Below, piece by piece: positions 16,668-25,900 of a stretch of DNA of 64,000 bases. The notes under the pieces are model-generated. The model saw only the letters and a program-made list of their open reading frames with translations. It ran no database searches and was not told the origin of the DNA. Source of the DNA: Streptomyces sp. NBC_00461 (GTDB lineage: Bacteria; Actinomycetota; Actinomycetes; Streptomycetales; Streptomycetaceae). The stretch covers positions 6,915,001-6,979,000 of the forward strand of contig NZ_CP107902.1 of assembly GCF_036013935.1 (NCBI RefSeq), written 5' to 3'. Numbering within the stretch: the stretch's first letter is position 1; every line of letters starts with the position of its first letter. The position numbers and the translations under genes were made by a program.

Positions 16668-16684
16668 TGTTGAACTACTCAACA
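16668..16684. promoter_or_regulatory. Candidate MarR-type operator upstream of yceI
   Basis: TGTTGA (16668-16673), five bases, then TCAACA (16679-16684) forms a perfect 6-bp inverted repeat, with an overlapping upstream TGTTGA at 16661. The size and AT-rich character fit a MarR-family site over the yceI promoter. Binding is inferred only. Confidence 0.4.
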
Positions 16685-16796
16685 CGGACGACCGTAGACC
16701 TATTCCGTTCAGGCATCAACATCATCCGTGGAGTGTTGGCGTGATGCCCCTGAGGTGGTAGATGCCCAGGGCATGAACCCACACCGAAGGGGCTCC

Positions 16797-19100
16797 ATGA
16801 GACCCACTCGTCGAGCGGTCTTACTCGCGGCGGCGCTCCTGTCCGCGGCCGCGCCCCCCGCCCGGGCCGCCGACCCCGACCCTTACGAGGCCCTGCGCCG
16901 ACGCTGGCTCGACATCGCCCTCGGCACGGACTACGACCCCACGACGGAGCCGTACGCCTCCCGCCTCGCCGAGACCGGCGCACTGGCCGGCACGGCCCAG
17001 GCCACCATGGCCCCGACCCCCACCTCCCTCTGGCCCGGCTACCCCTACGACCCGCCGGCCGGCATCACCCAGAGCTACAGCCGCCTGTGGACGATGACCC
17101 AGGCCCACGTCCAGCAGGGCACCGGCTCGACCGGCGACCCGGCGCTCCTCGCGGACCTCCTGCGCGGCCTCGACCACCTCTCCGCCACGATCTACAACCC
17201 CTCCACCACCCGCTACGGCAACTGGTGGGAATGGCAGATCGGCAGCCCCCGCCTCCTCATGGACATCGTGGCCGCGCTCCACGGCCACCTCACCGAAGCG
17301 CAGACCCGCGCGGCCTGCGCCGCCGTGGACCACTTCATCCCCGACTCGATGCTGACCGACTACTCCGGCACCTCCACCGGCGCCAACCGCGTCGACCTGT
17401 GCCGTTCGGTGGTCCTGCGCGGCATCCTGGGGCGCGCGGACGACAGGATCGCCCTCGCCCGCGACGCGCTCTCGCCGGTCTTCCCGTACGTCACGAAGGG
17501 GGACGGCCTGTACGCGGACGGCTCGTTCGTCCAGCACACCCAGGTCGCGTACTCGGGGACGTACGGCCAGGTGATGCTCGACGGCCTGGGCCGCCTCTTC
17601 ACGCTCCTCGCGGGGTCCGCCTGGGAGGTGACCGACCCGAACCGCCAGATCGTCCTGGACAGCGTCGAGCACGCCTACGCGCCTCTGATCCACGACGGGT
17701 TGGTGATGGACGGCGTCAACGGCCGTGCCATCAGCCGGGGTTACCTCAGGAGCGACGACCTCCACGTCATGCGCAGCGACCACTTCCACGGGCAGGGCAT
17801 CATCGCGGCCGTCGCCCTGCTGGCCGGCGGCGCGAGTGCGGCGGAGCGCGAGCGCTGGTACGCGGCCGTCAAGGGCTGGATCGAACGGGACACGGTGACA
17901 CCGGTCCTGACGGCCCCTCAGTTCGGAGTCGCCGACCTGGCCCGGCTGCACGCCATCGCCGGCTCGCCGGAACCGGCGGCCCCGGAACCCGCCGGGCACC
18001 GCCTCTTCCCGGCCATGGACCGTGCCGTCCACCGCGGCTCCGGCTTCACGGCGCACATCGCGATGTGCAGCGACCGCATCACGTACTACGAGTGCGGCAA
18101 CGGCGAGAACCCGCGCGGCTGGCACACCGGCGCCGGAATGGTCTCCTGGTGGGCCGGTGAGCGAAGCGATCAGTACACGGACTGGTTCTGGCCCACCGTC
18201 GACTGGTACCGCCTGCCCGGCACCACCGTCTCCACCCTCCGCCTCCCCGACAACGCGGGCGGCGAGTGGGGTGCCCCCAAGCCGGACGTGGGCTGGGTCG
18301 GCGGCACGACGGACGGCGAGTACGCGGCCGTCGGCCAGCACCTCAAGGGCCTCGGCTCGACGCTCCGGGCCCGCAAGTCGTGGTTCTGCGTCGCGGACGC
18401 GGTGATCTGCCTGGGCGCCGGGATCACCTGCACCGACGGGGTCCCCGTCGAGACGGTCGTCGACAACCGCAACCTGGGGGAGGACGGTACCCAGGAGTTC
18501 GTACGGGGCCGGGGCTGGGCCCACCTGGAGGGCCACGGCGGCTGGCTCCTGCCCGACGGCGACCCGCACACCCTGCGCGAGGACCGCACCGGCGCCTGGT
18601 CCGACATCAACACCTCCAGTACGACGGAGCGGGCCACCCGGCGCTGGCAGACCCTCTGGCTCGACCACGGCACGGACCCGACGGACGCCGCATACGTCTA
18701 CGTCCTCATGCCCGGCGCCTCCCGCCGGGCCGTCGTCTCCCGCGCCGCCGACCGCCACTGGCTGTCGCTGCTCGCCAACGACAGCGCCTGCCAGGCCGTC
18801 CGGGTCCCCTCCCGGGGGCTCACGGCCGCCAACTTCTGGCAGCCGGGAACGGCGGGCCCGCTGACCGCCTCGGCGCCCGCGAGCGTCCTGCTACGCCGCC
18901 ACGGCCGTACCGCTACCCTCTGCGTGAGCGAACCTCCCCGAACGGGCGAACCGATCGAGATCACCTGGGACCGTCCCGTGCGCGGGGTGAGCCGGGCCGA
19001 CGACACCGTCGAAGTCCTCTCCACGGGCCGCCGCCTCACCGTCCGGGTTACCCCAGGCGTGTCGTGTTCCGTTCACCGATGTGAGCTGACTCTCAGCTGA
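16797..19100 (+). CDS. Secreted polysaccharide lyase family 8 enzyme
   Basis: A 767-residue exported lyase of the hyaluronate/chondroitin/xanthan lyase family, cleaving uronic-acid glycosidic bonds by beta-elimination. The N-terminal toroid carries NWWEWQIG (142-149). The catalytic set is predicted as Asn197 (in GANRVD), His247 and Tyr256 (VQHTQVAYSGTYGQ). The spacings of 50 and 9 residues equal those of Asn349/His399/Tyr408 in pneumococcal hyaluronate lyase. A beta-sandwich region follows. ATG 16797 has a GAAGGGG site and gives a twin-arginine-like signal (MRPTRRAVLLAAALLS). The exact polysaccharide cannot be told from sequence. Confidence 0.88.
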   Translation: MRPTRRAVLLAAALLSAAAPPARAADPDPYEALRRRWLDIALGTDYDPTTEPYASRLAETGALAGTAQATMAPTPTSLWPGYPYDPPAGITQSYSRLWTMTQAHVQQGTGSTGDPALLADLLRGLDHLSATIYNPSTTRYGNWWEWQIGSPRLLMDIVAALHGHLTEAQTRAACAAVDHFIPDSMLTDYSGTSTGANRVDLCRSVVLRGILGRADDRIALARDALSPVFPYVTKGDGLYADGSFVQHTQVAYSGTYGQVMLDGLGRLFTLLAGSAWEVTDPNRQIVLDSVEHAYAPLIHDGLVMDGVNGRAISRGYLRSDDLHVMRSDHFHGQGIIAAVALLAGGASAAERERWYAAVKGWIERDTVTPVLTAPQFGVADLARLHAIAGSPEPAAPEPAGHRLFPAMDRAVHRGSGFTAHIAMCSDRITYYECGNGENPRGWHTGAGMVSWWAGERSDQYTDWFWPTVDWYRLPGTTVSTLRLPDNAGGEWGAPKPDVGWVGGTTDGEYAAVGQHLKGLGSTLRARKSWFCVADAVICLGAGITCTDGVPVETVVDNRNLGEDGTQEFVRGRGWAHLEGHGGWLLPDGDPHTLREDRTGAWSDINTSSTTERATRRWQTLWLDHGTDPTDAAYVYVLMPGASRRAVVSRAADRHWLSLLANDSACQAVRVPSRGLTAANFWQPGTAGPLTASAPASVLLRRHGRTATLCVSEPPRTGEPIEITWDRPVRGVSRADDTVEVLSTGRRLTVRVTPGVSCSVHRCELTLS

Positions 19101-19254
19101 CCCCTTTGTGCGACCCCTACAAGCCGGATGCCCCCTGAGCAGTCGGAACGCCTGCACGCCGTCGAGGTTCTGTTCAGGGGCACCAGGAAAACGGGCCGGA
19201 GACTGTACGGAGTCGACGGCTCGCATTCCTTGCTGGGCTTCGTAAGGTCACTAC

Positions 19255-20847
19255 ATGACCGTTTTGGATGAGGCGCCGGGTGAGTCGACTGAGCCGACGG
19301 ACGCGCGCGGCCGGGTGGCCGAGCTGCACGAGATCCGTGCGCAGGCGCTGGCCGGGCCGAGCGAGAAGGCGACCGAGGCTCAGCACGCCAAGGGCAAGCT
19401 GACCGGCCGGGAGCGCATCGAGCTGCTCCTGGACCCGGGTTCCTTCCAGGAGGTCGAGCAACTGCGCCGGCACCGGGCGGTCGGGTTCGGCCTGGAGGCC
19501 AAGAAGCCGTACACGGACGGTGTGATCACCGGCTGGGGCACGGTGGAGGGCCGTACGGTCTTCGTCTACGCCCATGACTTCCGCATCTTCGGCGGCGCGC
19601 TGGGCGAGGCCCACGCCACGAAGATCCACAAGATCATGGACATGGCCATCGCGGCCGGTGCGCCGCTGGTCTCACTGAACGACGGCGCCGGCGCCCGCAT
19701 CCAGGAGGGCGTGTCCGCGCTCGCCGGCTACGGCGGCATCTTCCAGCGCAACACCAAGGCCTCCGGGGTCATCCCGCAGATCAGCGTGATGCTCGGCCCG
19801 TGCGCGGGCGGCGCGGCCTACAGCCCCGCGCTGACGGACTTCGTCTTCATGGTCCGCGAGACCTCGCAGATGTTCATCACCGGCCCGGACGTGGTCAAGG
19901 CGGTCACCGGCGAGGAGATCACGCAGAACGGCCTAGGCGGCGCCGACGTCCACGCGGAGACCTCCGGCGTCTGCCACTTCGCCTACGACGACGAAGAGAC
20001 CTGCATCGCCGAGGTCCGCTACCTGCTCTCGCTGCTGCCGCAGAACAACCGTGAGAACCCGCCGCGGGTGGAGTCCACGGACGCGGCGGACCGCCGCAGC
20101 GAGGTGCTCCTGGACCTGGTCCCGGCGGACGGCAACCGGCCGTACGACATGACGAAGGTGATCGAGGAGATCGTCGACGACGGCGAATACCTCGAGGTCC
20201 ACGAGCGCTGGGCCCGCAACATCATCTGCGCGCTGGGCCGTCTGGACGGCCAGGTCGTGGGCATCGTAGCCAACCAGCCGCAGTCGCTCGCGGGCGTCCT
20301 GGACATCGAGGCGAGCGAAAAAGCTGCGCGCTTTGTCCAGATGTGTGACGCTTTTAACATCCCGATCGTCACTTTCCTGGATGTCCCAGGCTTCCTTCCC
20401 GGTGTCGACCAGGAGCACGGCGGCATCATCCGCCACGGCGCGAAGCTCCTCTACGCCTACTGCAACGCGACCGTGCCGCGGATCTCGCTGATCCTGCGCA
20501 AGGCATACGGAGGTGCGTACATCGTCATGGACAGCCAGTCCATCGGTGCGGACCTGACGTATGCCTGGCCGACGAACGAGATCGCCGTGATGGGCGCCGA
20601 AGGTGCCGCCAACGTCATCTTCCGCCGGCAGATCGCCGACGCCGAGGACCCCGAGGCCATGCGGGCCCGCATGGTCAAGGAGTACAAGTCCGAGCTCATG
20701 CATCCGTACTACGCGGCCGAGCGCGGCCTGGTCGACGACGTCATCGACCCGACCGAGACCCGCGAGATCCTCATCCGCTCCCTGGCGATGCTGCAGACCA
20801 AGCACGCCGACCTGCCGTCGCGCAAGCACGGCAACCCCCCGCAGTAA
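19255..20847 (+). CDS. accB: Acyl-CoA carboxylase beta subunit (carboxyltransferase)
   Basis: A 530-residue biotin-dependent carboxyltransferase with both crotonase-fold halves. AGARIQEGV, GPCAGGAAYSPALTDF and GGADVHAETSG lie in the N half; FLDVPGFLPGVDQEHGGIIRHGAKLLYAY is split across the C half. In S. coelicolor the related PccB and AccB differ at one specificity residue, Asp422 in PccB (GGAYD) versus Ile in AccB. Here the motif is GGAYIVMD (Ile423), which predicts acetyl-CoA as well as propionyl-CoA use and supports the accB name. It supplies malonyl- and methylmalonyl-CoA. The epsilon subunit gene follows 57 bases later. Confidence 0.93.
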   Translation: MTVLDEAPGESTEPTDARGRVAELHEIRAQALAGPSEKATEAQHAKGKLTGRERIELLLDPGSFQEVEQLRRHRAVGFGLEAKKPYTDGVITGWGTVEGRTVFVYAHDFRIFGGALGEAHATKIHKIMDMAIAAGAPLVSLNDGAGARIQEGVSALAGYGGIFQRNTKASGVIPQISVMLGPCAGGAAYSPALTDFVFMVRETSQMFITGPDVVKAVTGEEITQNGLGGADVHAETSGVCHFAYDDEETCIAEVRYLLSLLPQNNRENPPRVESTDAADRRSEVLLDLVPADGNRPYDMTKVIEEIVDDGEYLEVHERWARNIICALGRLDGQVVGIVANQPQSLAGVLDIEASEKAARFVQMCDAFNIPIVTFLDVPGFLPGVDQEHGGIIRHGAKLLYAYCNATVPRISLILRKAYGGAYIVMDSQSIGADLTYAWPTNEIAVMGAEGAANVIFRRQIADAEDPEAMRARMVKEYKSELMHPYYAAERGLVDDVIDPTETREILIRSLAMLQTKHADLPSRKHGNPPQ

Positions 20848-20904
20848 CCCAGCGGACCCTCCGCGACACCCTCGCGGAAACCTCTCTCACGGAGACTGAG
20901 ACCT

Positions 20905-21096
20905 ATGAGCACCTCTGACATTCGCGTCGAGAAGGGCCACGCCGAGCCCGAGGAAGTCGCCGCCATCACGGCCATCCTCCTGGCTCGCGCAGCGGCCGCC
21001 CCGTCGGACGTCCAGACCCACCGAGGCCGCCCCAAGGCCGGCTGGCGCCGCCTGGAGCGCGAGGGCGGCTTCCGCGCCCCGCACAGCTGGCACTGA
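20905..21096 (+). CDS. accE: Acyl-CoA carboxylase epsilon subunit
   Basis: A 63-residue small subunit of the actinobacterial acyl-CoA carboxylase. It has the family's N-terminal helix region (RVEKGHAEPEEVAAITAILLAR) and a basic C-terminus ending RAPHSWH. The epsilon subunit binds the alpha-beta complex and raises activity. ATG 20905 lies 57 bases after accB with a GGAGACTGAG-type ribosome region, so the two are one operon, closed by the hairpin at 21113-21151. The biotin-carrying alpha subunit is encoded elsewhere. Confidence 0.93.
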   Translation: MSTSDIRVEKGHAEPEEVAAITAILLARAAAAPSDVQTHRGRPKAGWRRLEREGGFRAPHSWH

Positions 21097-21112
21097 CACC
21101 TGCGGCGCTTGT

Positions 21113-21151
21113 ACGGCCCCGTTCTCCCCCTTGCGGGGAGGGCGGGGCCGT
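21113..21151 (+). terminator. Terminator of accB-accE
   Basis: ACGGCCCCG at 21113 pairs with CGGGGCCGT ending at 21151, with an inner CTCCCC/GGGGAG stem around a small loop. It lies 17 bases after the accE stop. Confidence 0.75.
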
Positions 21152-21176
21152 CGTCGTCTGCGGGCGAGTGGCGGCC

Positions 21177-21212
21177 GTTCGCGCAGTTCCCCGCGCCCCC
21201 GAAGGGGCGCGT
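21177..21212. repeat. Streptomyces intergenic repeat (TTCCCCGCGCCCC type)
   Basis: The segment GCAGTTCCCCGCGCCCCC followed by GAAGGGGCGCG is a known kind of dispersed intergenic repeat in Streptomyces genomes, with a short internal stem (GCGCCCC/GGGGCGC). A diverged relative occurs at about 46896-46926. It lies between two terminators and codes for nothing. Confidence 0.5.
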
Positions 21213-21221
21213 GCGTGACAA

Positions 21222-21272
21222 GCCACTGGGCTGCCGCAGACGGCGTATCACCGTCCGAGGCAGCCCAGTGGC
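21222..21272 (-). terminator. Terminator of the cvn2 operon
   Basis: GCCACTGGGCTGCC (21222-21235) and GGCAGCCCAGTGGC (21259-21272) form a perfect 14-bp stem, with further internal pairing ACGG/CCGT. It begins 15 bases beyond the cvnD2 stop on the minus strand. Confidence 0.8.
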
Positions 21273-21287
21273 CGCAAGAAGCACCTG

Positions 21288-21869
21288 TTACCGGAGGCGG
21301 GCCATGAGAGCGTGCTCGACCAGCGTGATCAGCGCACTCTTGGCATCGGCACGATGCCGGGCGTCGGTCGTGATGATCGGGGTGTCGGGCCCGATCTGCA
21401 GAGCCTCCCGCACCTCGTCCGGGTTGTACGGCTGGTTGCCGTCGAAGCCGTTGAGGGCGATCACGAAGGGGAGGCCCGAGTTCTCGAAGTAGTCGACCGC
21501 GGGGAAGCAGTCGGCGAGACGCCGGGTGTCCACGAGCACGATCGCGCCGATCGCGCCGCGGACCAGGTCGTCCCACATGAACCAGAAGCGGTCCTGGCCG
21601 GGCGTACCGAAGAGGTACAGGATCAGGTCCTGGTCCAGGGTGATGCGTCCGAAGTCCATGGCGACCGTGGTGGTCGTCTTGTCTCCGGTGTGCGTGAGGT
21701 CGTCGATGCCCGCGCTGGCGGACGTCATGACGGCCTCGGTACGCAGCGGGTTGATCTCCGAGACGGCCCCTACGAACGTGGTCTTGCCCACGCCGAAGCC
21801 ACCCGCCACCACAATCTTCGCTGAGGTGGTGGAGCGGGAAGGACCGCCGCTAGAGCTTGCGAAGTCCAC
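21288..21869 (-). CDS. cvnD2: Conservon GTPase CvnD (cvn2)
   Basis: A 193-residue Ras-like small GTPase of the MglA-related actinobacterial group. The P-loop is GGFGVGKT (residues 23-30), the switch II region LFGTPGQDRFWFMW, and the base-recognition loop NGFDG replaces the usual NKxD. CvnD proteins act with CvnA-C in membrane-associated complexes likened to eukaryotic G-protein-coupled systems. The ATG 21869 lies 20 bases inside the end of cvnC2. A central 213-bp stretch is identical to cvnD1 (see finding). Numbering as cvn2 rests on recalled synteny. Confidence 0.92.
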   Translation of the reverse strand: MDFASSSGGPSRSTTSAKIVVAGGFGVGKTTFVGAVSEINPLRTEAVMTSASAGIDDLTHTGDKTTTTVAMDFGRITLDQDLILYLFGTPGQDRFWFMWDDLVRGAIGAIVLVDTRRLADCFPAVDYFENSGLPFVIALNGFDGNQPYNPDEVREALQIGPDTPIITTDARHRADAKSALITLVEHALMARLR

Positions 21870-22443
21870 TGAGCACCCTTTCGAGCAGTGTCACGTCTGG
21901 CTGGCCGCCGGCGTTCTCGTCGCCGCCGGGCTGATGAATCGCGACCAGTCCCGCCTCCGCCAAGTCGGCGACGAGGATCCTGGCCACGCCGAGAGGGATC
22001 GTCAGGAGTGCCGAGATCTCGGCAACCGACTTGATCTCCCGGCAGAGGTTGCAGATCCGCTGATGCTCGGGCAGCTGGCCCTGCATCTGGTGCGGCTGCG
22101 CGGTGGTGTGCACCAGCGCCTCGATGGCGAGCTGGTAGCGGGGCCTGGTGCGGCCGCCCGTCATGGCGTACGGGCGCACCAGGGGGTTGCTCGACGACCC
22201 TGCGGGCGCCGGCTCAGGGGAACGTCGCTGCGGCTGCACGGGCTGGATGCGCGGCGCCGGCGGCTGATCGTACGGCGACGGCCCGGGGCCCTGCGGACCC
22301 TGGGGCGCGTACGGCTGCTGACGCCGGTGGCTCGGGGCGGAGGGGAAGTTGTAACGGTTCGGGTTCTGGGAACCGTCGCCCTGGCCCTGGGCAGGGCCGT
22401 ACGACCAGTTGCCCGAGGACGAACCGCCTGGGGGTGTTGCCAC
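21850..22443 (-). CDS. cvnC2: Conservon DUF742 protein CvnC (cvn2)
   Basis: A 197-residue protein with a DUF742 winged-helix-like domain in its C-terminal half, beginning SNPLVRPYAMTGGRTRP and ending DVTLLERVLSGLRKL. The N-terminal 85 residues are a Pro/Gln/Gly-rich disordered extension that its cvn1 counterpart largely lacks. GTG 22443 was chosen because it has an excellent GGAGGAGG ribosome site; earlier in-frame codons do not. It overlaps cvnD2 by 20 bases and follows cvnB2 after 96 bases. CvnC is reported to interact with the other conservon proteins. Confidence 0.9.
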   Translation of the reverse strand: MATPPGGSSSGNWSYGPAQGQGDGSQNPNRYNFPSAPSHRRQQPYAPQGPQGPGPSPYDQPPAPRIQPVQPQRRSPEPAPAGSSSNPLVRPYAMTGGRTRPRYQLAIEALVHTTAQPHQMQGQLPEHQRICNLCREIKSVAEISALLTIPLGVARILVADLAEAGLVAIHQPGGDENAGGQPDVTLLERVLSGLRKL

Positions 22444-22539
22444 TTTCTCCTCCTCCGACCGTGCCGGGGCACCCAATCACTGTGGAGCCGCGTCCCGAAA
22501 CCTTACGGCCCCGGGACGCCAAAACGCACCGTCTGTCTG

Positions 22540-22962
22540 TCAGTTGAGCAGGCTGCCCTGGAGCTCCGCACGGAGATCCGGCGTCAGGACCGAACCGGCA
22601 CGGTCCACCAGAAGAGCCATCTCGTACCCAATGAGGCCGATGTCCGCCTCCGGGTGTGCCAGGACTGCGAGCGAGGAACCGTCGGATACGGACATGATGA
22701 AGAGGAATCCCCGCTCCATCTCCACAACCGTCTGGTTCACGCTGCCGCCCTCGAAGATGCGCGAGGCACCGGCGGTCAGTGAGGTCAGACCCGACGCGAC
22801 GGCCGCCAGCTGGTCGGCACGGTCGCGCGGGAACCCTTCGGACATCGCCAGAAGGAGTCCGTCGGCGGAGACCACCACGGTGTGGGACACCCCCGGGGTG
22901 TTGTCCACGAAGTTGGTGATCAACCAGTTCAGGTTCTGTGCCGCCTGGCTCATCGGGCTCAC
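22540..22962 (-). CDS. cvnB2: Conservon roadblock/LC7 protein CvnB (cvn2)
   Basis: A 140-residue roadblock/LC7-domain protein (SQAAQNLNWLITNFVDNTPG at the start, then VVVSADGLLLAMSEGF), the predicted regulator or GTPase-activating partner of CvnD. The likely start is GTG 22962, seven bases after GGAG and directly following the cvnA2 stop; ATG 22953 is the alternative. Nearly all residues match CvnB1, with differences such as VNQT versus VAQT and HPEADIGLIG versus HPECDIGLVG. It is the second gene of the operon. Confidence 0.93.
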   Translation of the reverse strand: MSPMSQAAQNLNWLITNFVDNTPGVSHTVVVSADGLLLAMSEGFPRDRADQLAAVASGLTSLTAGASRIFEGGSVNQTVVEMERGFLFIMSVSDGSSLAVLAHPEADIGLIGYEMALLVDRAGSVLTPDLRAELQGSLLN

Positions 22963-22963
22963 A

Positions 22964-25900
22964 CTAACGCTCCTGGTTGTAGGTGCTGTCAGGACCACTG
23001 TGGTGATTCCTAGTGGCCTGGCCGTTCGTTTCACTGCCTGCGCCGGCGCTGCGTCCGCGCTGGACGCCCCGACGCAGGTTGCTCAGCCTGCCCCGGACGT
23101 CCTCCGGGGCGCGGGAGACCTGTGGGCCGCCCTGGGGGGTGGTCTCGGCGGCTCCCTCGACCAGGTTGGCCTTGGGCACCCGCCGCGGCAGGCCGGAGGC
23201 GGTGACCCCGCCCGCCTTGGGCTTCCGGAGCTGCGAGGCCTGCTGCCAGCGGTCGTCGTTCGTGGAACGCCAGTCGCCGGTACCAGTGCCGTTGCCGTTG
23301 CTGCTGCCGTTGCTGCTGCCGTTGCTCTCCGGTGCGGGGGCCGGCGCTTCCTGGTTCACCTGCCGGGCGCCGTTCGAACCGTTCGCGGGGGCCCCGAAGG
23401 CTCCGCGGCGGGGAAGTCCGGCGTCGGTCAGTGAGTGGCCGGCGGAAGGGGCCGGTCCCGGCTGGTCGAAGCCTACGCGGTCGTGCTCGCTCACGTCAGC
23501 GGCCTGCGCGGATTCCGTTTCCGGAACGTACTCGGACGAGTATCCGTTCCGGTAGCCGTCCTGCTGAGGCCAGTCGTCCTGGTAGCGCCGCTCCTCGAAG
23601 GCCGCGAAGGGCTCCGGGGCGGGGGCGTGCGAGGCGGCGGGCTCCTCGCGGACCGGCTCCGCATACGGCGGCTCGGGGTAGCCGCCGTTGGGCGAGAACG
23701 TGTCGTTCTGAGGCAGGCCGCCGTTCTGCGCGAAGTACGGCTCCTCGTACGACGGGCGGGGAGCCGGCTCGTCATACGCGGGGCGCTGCTGCTCCTCGTA
23801 CGGAGTCTGCTGCGGCTCGTCGTAGGCGGGGCGCTGGTCGTAGCCGCCCGGCTGCTGCTCCTGGAATCCGGCGGGGCCGTTGTCGTAGGACGACTGCCTG
23901 CCGTACGGGTCGGCGTAGGACGACTCGGCGGACTCCTGGCCCGGCTGGTCGCCGCTCGACTGGGCCTCCAGGGCCGCACGGCGCTCCTCGCGCATCAGCG
24001 AGCGGCCGACGGGGTCCAGCTCCCGGATGTCGTCCGGGACCTCGGTGTAGCGGCTGTCGTCGAAGCCCAGCTCCGCGGCCGTGCGCATCGGCAGGCCGTT
24101 GTTGAAGTCCTCGCCCTGGTAGCTCTGCTCCGGGATGATCTGCGAGACCGTGAACTCGTCGCGCGGCTGCTGCTCGCCGCCGCCACCGCCGTGGGTGATC
24201 GCGTCGGGCAGCATGACCAGCGAGGTGGTGCCGGCCTGCTCGCCGGAGGGGCGCAGCTGGACGCGGATGCCGTGCCGGTCGGACAGCCGGCCGACCACGA
24301 ACAGGCCCATGCGCTGGGAGATCGCGGCGTCCACGGTCGGCGGGTTGGCCAGCTTGTGGTTGATGTCCGCGAAGTCCTCGGCGGTGAGGCCGATGCCCTT
24401 GTCGTGGATCTCGATCATGATGCGGCCGTCGGGCAGCCGGGTCGCGGTCACGCGGACCTTGGTCTGCGGGGAGGAGAACGTCGTCGCGTTCTCAAGGAGC
24501 TCGGCGAGCAGGTGCACGAGGTCGGTGACCGCGCGGCCGTGGATCTCGGCCTCGGGGACGCCGGAGAGCTCGATGCGCTCGTACTGCTCCACCTCGGAGG
24601 AGGCGGCGCGCAGCACGTCGACCAGCGGGACCGGCTGGTCCCAGCGGCGGCCGGGCTCCTCGCCGGCGAGGACCAGGAGGTTCTCGCCGTTGCGGCGCAT
24701 ACGGGTCGCGAGGTGGTCCAGGCGGAAGAGGTTCTCCAGCTGGTCCGGGTCGGCCTCGTTGTTCTCCAGGTCGGTGATCAGGGTCAGCTGGCCCTCGATC
24801 AGCGACTGGTTGCGCCGGGACAGGTTGGTGAAGATCGCGTTGATGTTGCCACGGAGCAGGGCCTGCTCGGCGGCGAGTCGCACGGCCTCGCGGTGGACCT
24901 GGTCGAAGGCGCGGGCGACCTCGCCGATCTCGTCGCGGGTGTTGATCGGGATGGGCTGGACGCGGGTGTCCACACGGCCCGGGTCGGTGCGCGAGAGCTG
25001 GTCGACCAGCATCGGCAGACGCTGCTCGGCGATACCGAAGGCGGCGTTGCGCAGCTGGCGCATCGAGCGGGACATCTGGCGGGCGACGGCACCGGCCAGG
25101 ATGAACGCCAGGAGCAGGGCGACGACGACGGCGGCACCCGTGATGAGGGCGTCACGCTTGGCGTTGTCGGCGATGTTCGAGGCCTCGTTCACGGCCTTGT
25201 CGGCCATGTCCGCCTGGATCTGGCGGTAGACGTCGGCCCGGAGGGTGGTGACCCCCCACCAGTTCTCGGCGGTGGTGCCCTTCTGGGCGAGCAGGGCGCG
25301 GGCGCTCGGGTCGGTGGTCTGCAGCGCCGAGAGCGCCGTGACCATCTCCGTCGGGTCGGACGGCGGCGGCACGTAGACCTGGTTGGCGGCCGCTGCCTTC
25401 GCGGCGGCCTGCTTGGCCTGGGCCGTGCCCTCGGCCTTCGCCTTGGCCTCGAGGTCGACGAGCTTCCTCGCGTCCGCCTCGGTACCGCCGGCCTTGTACT
25501 CCTCGATGGCGATGCCTTCGAGGTAGGCGTACGAGGAGAGGGCGACGCGCTGCTTGGCGAGGTCGTCCTTCTTGGGGCCGGGGCTGACCAGCACGTGCAT
25601 GCCGATCGACCGCTCCAGCGACAGCGCGGCCTGGGTCAGCGAGATCGCGTAGACGGTACGGCCGTAGCTGGTGATGTTGCCGGTGCCCAGACCGAGCTCG
25701 TTGGCGAACTCCATCAGGGGGTGGGCGACTGCGACGTAACCCTCTTCGGTCTCCACTCCGTGGACCCTGGAGGAGTAGGCGGTCGCACGCAGCGTGGCCA
25801 GCTGCGGTTCGGCCTGCCGGAAAAGCTTGAGGCGGCGCAGCAGGCCGGCTTTCTTCGGCATGTTCTGCGCCGCCTCGTCGAAGGCGTCTGCTGCGTCGTC

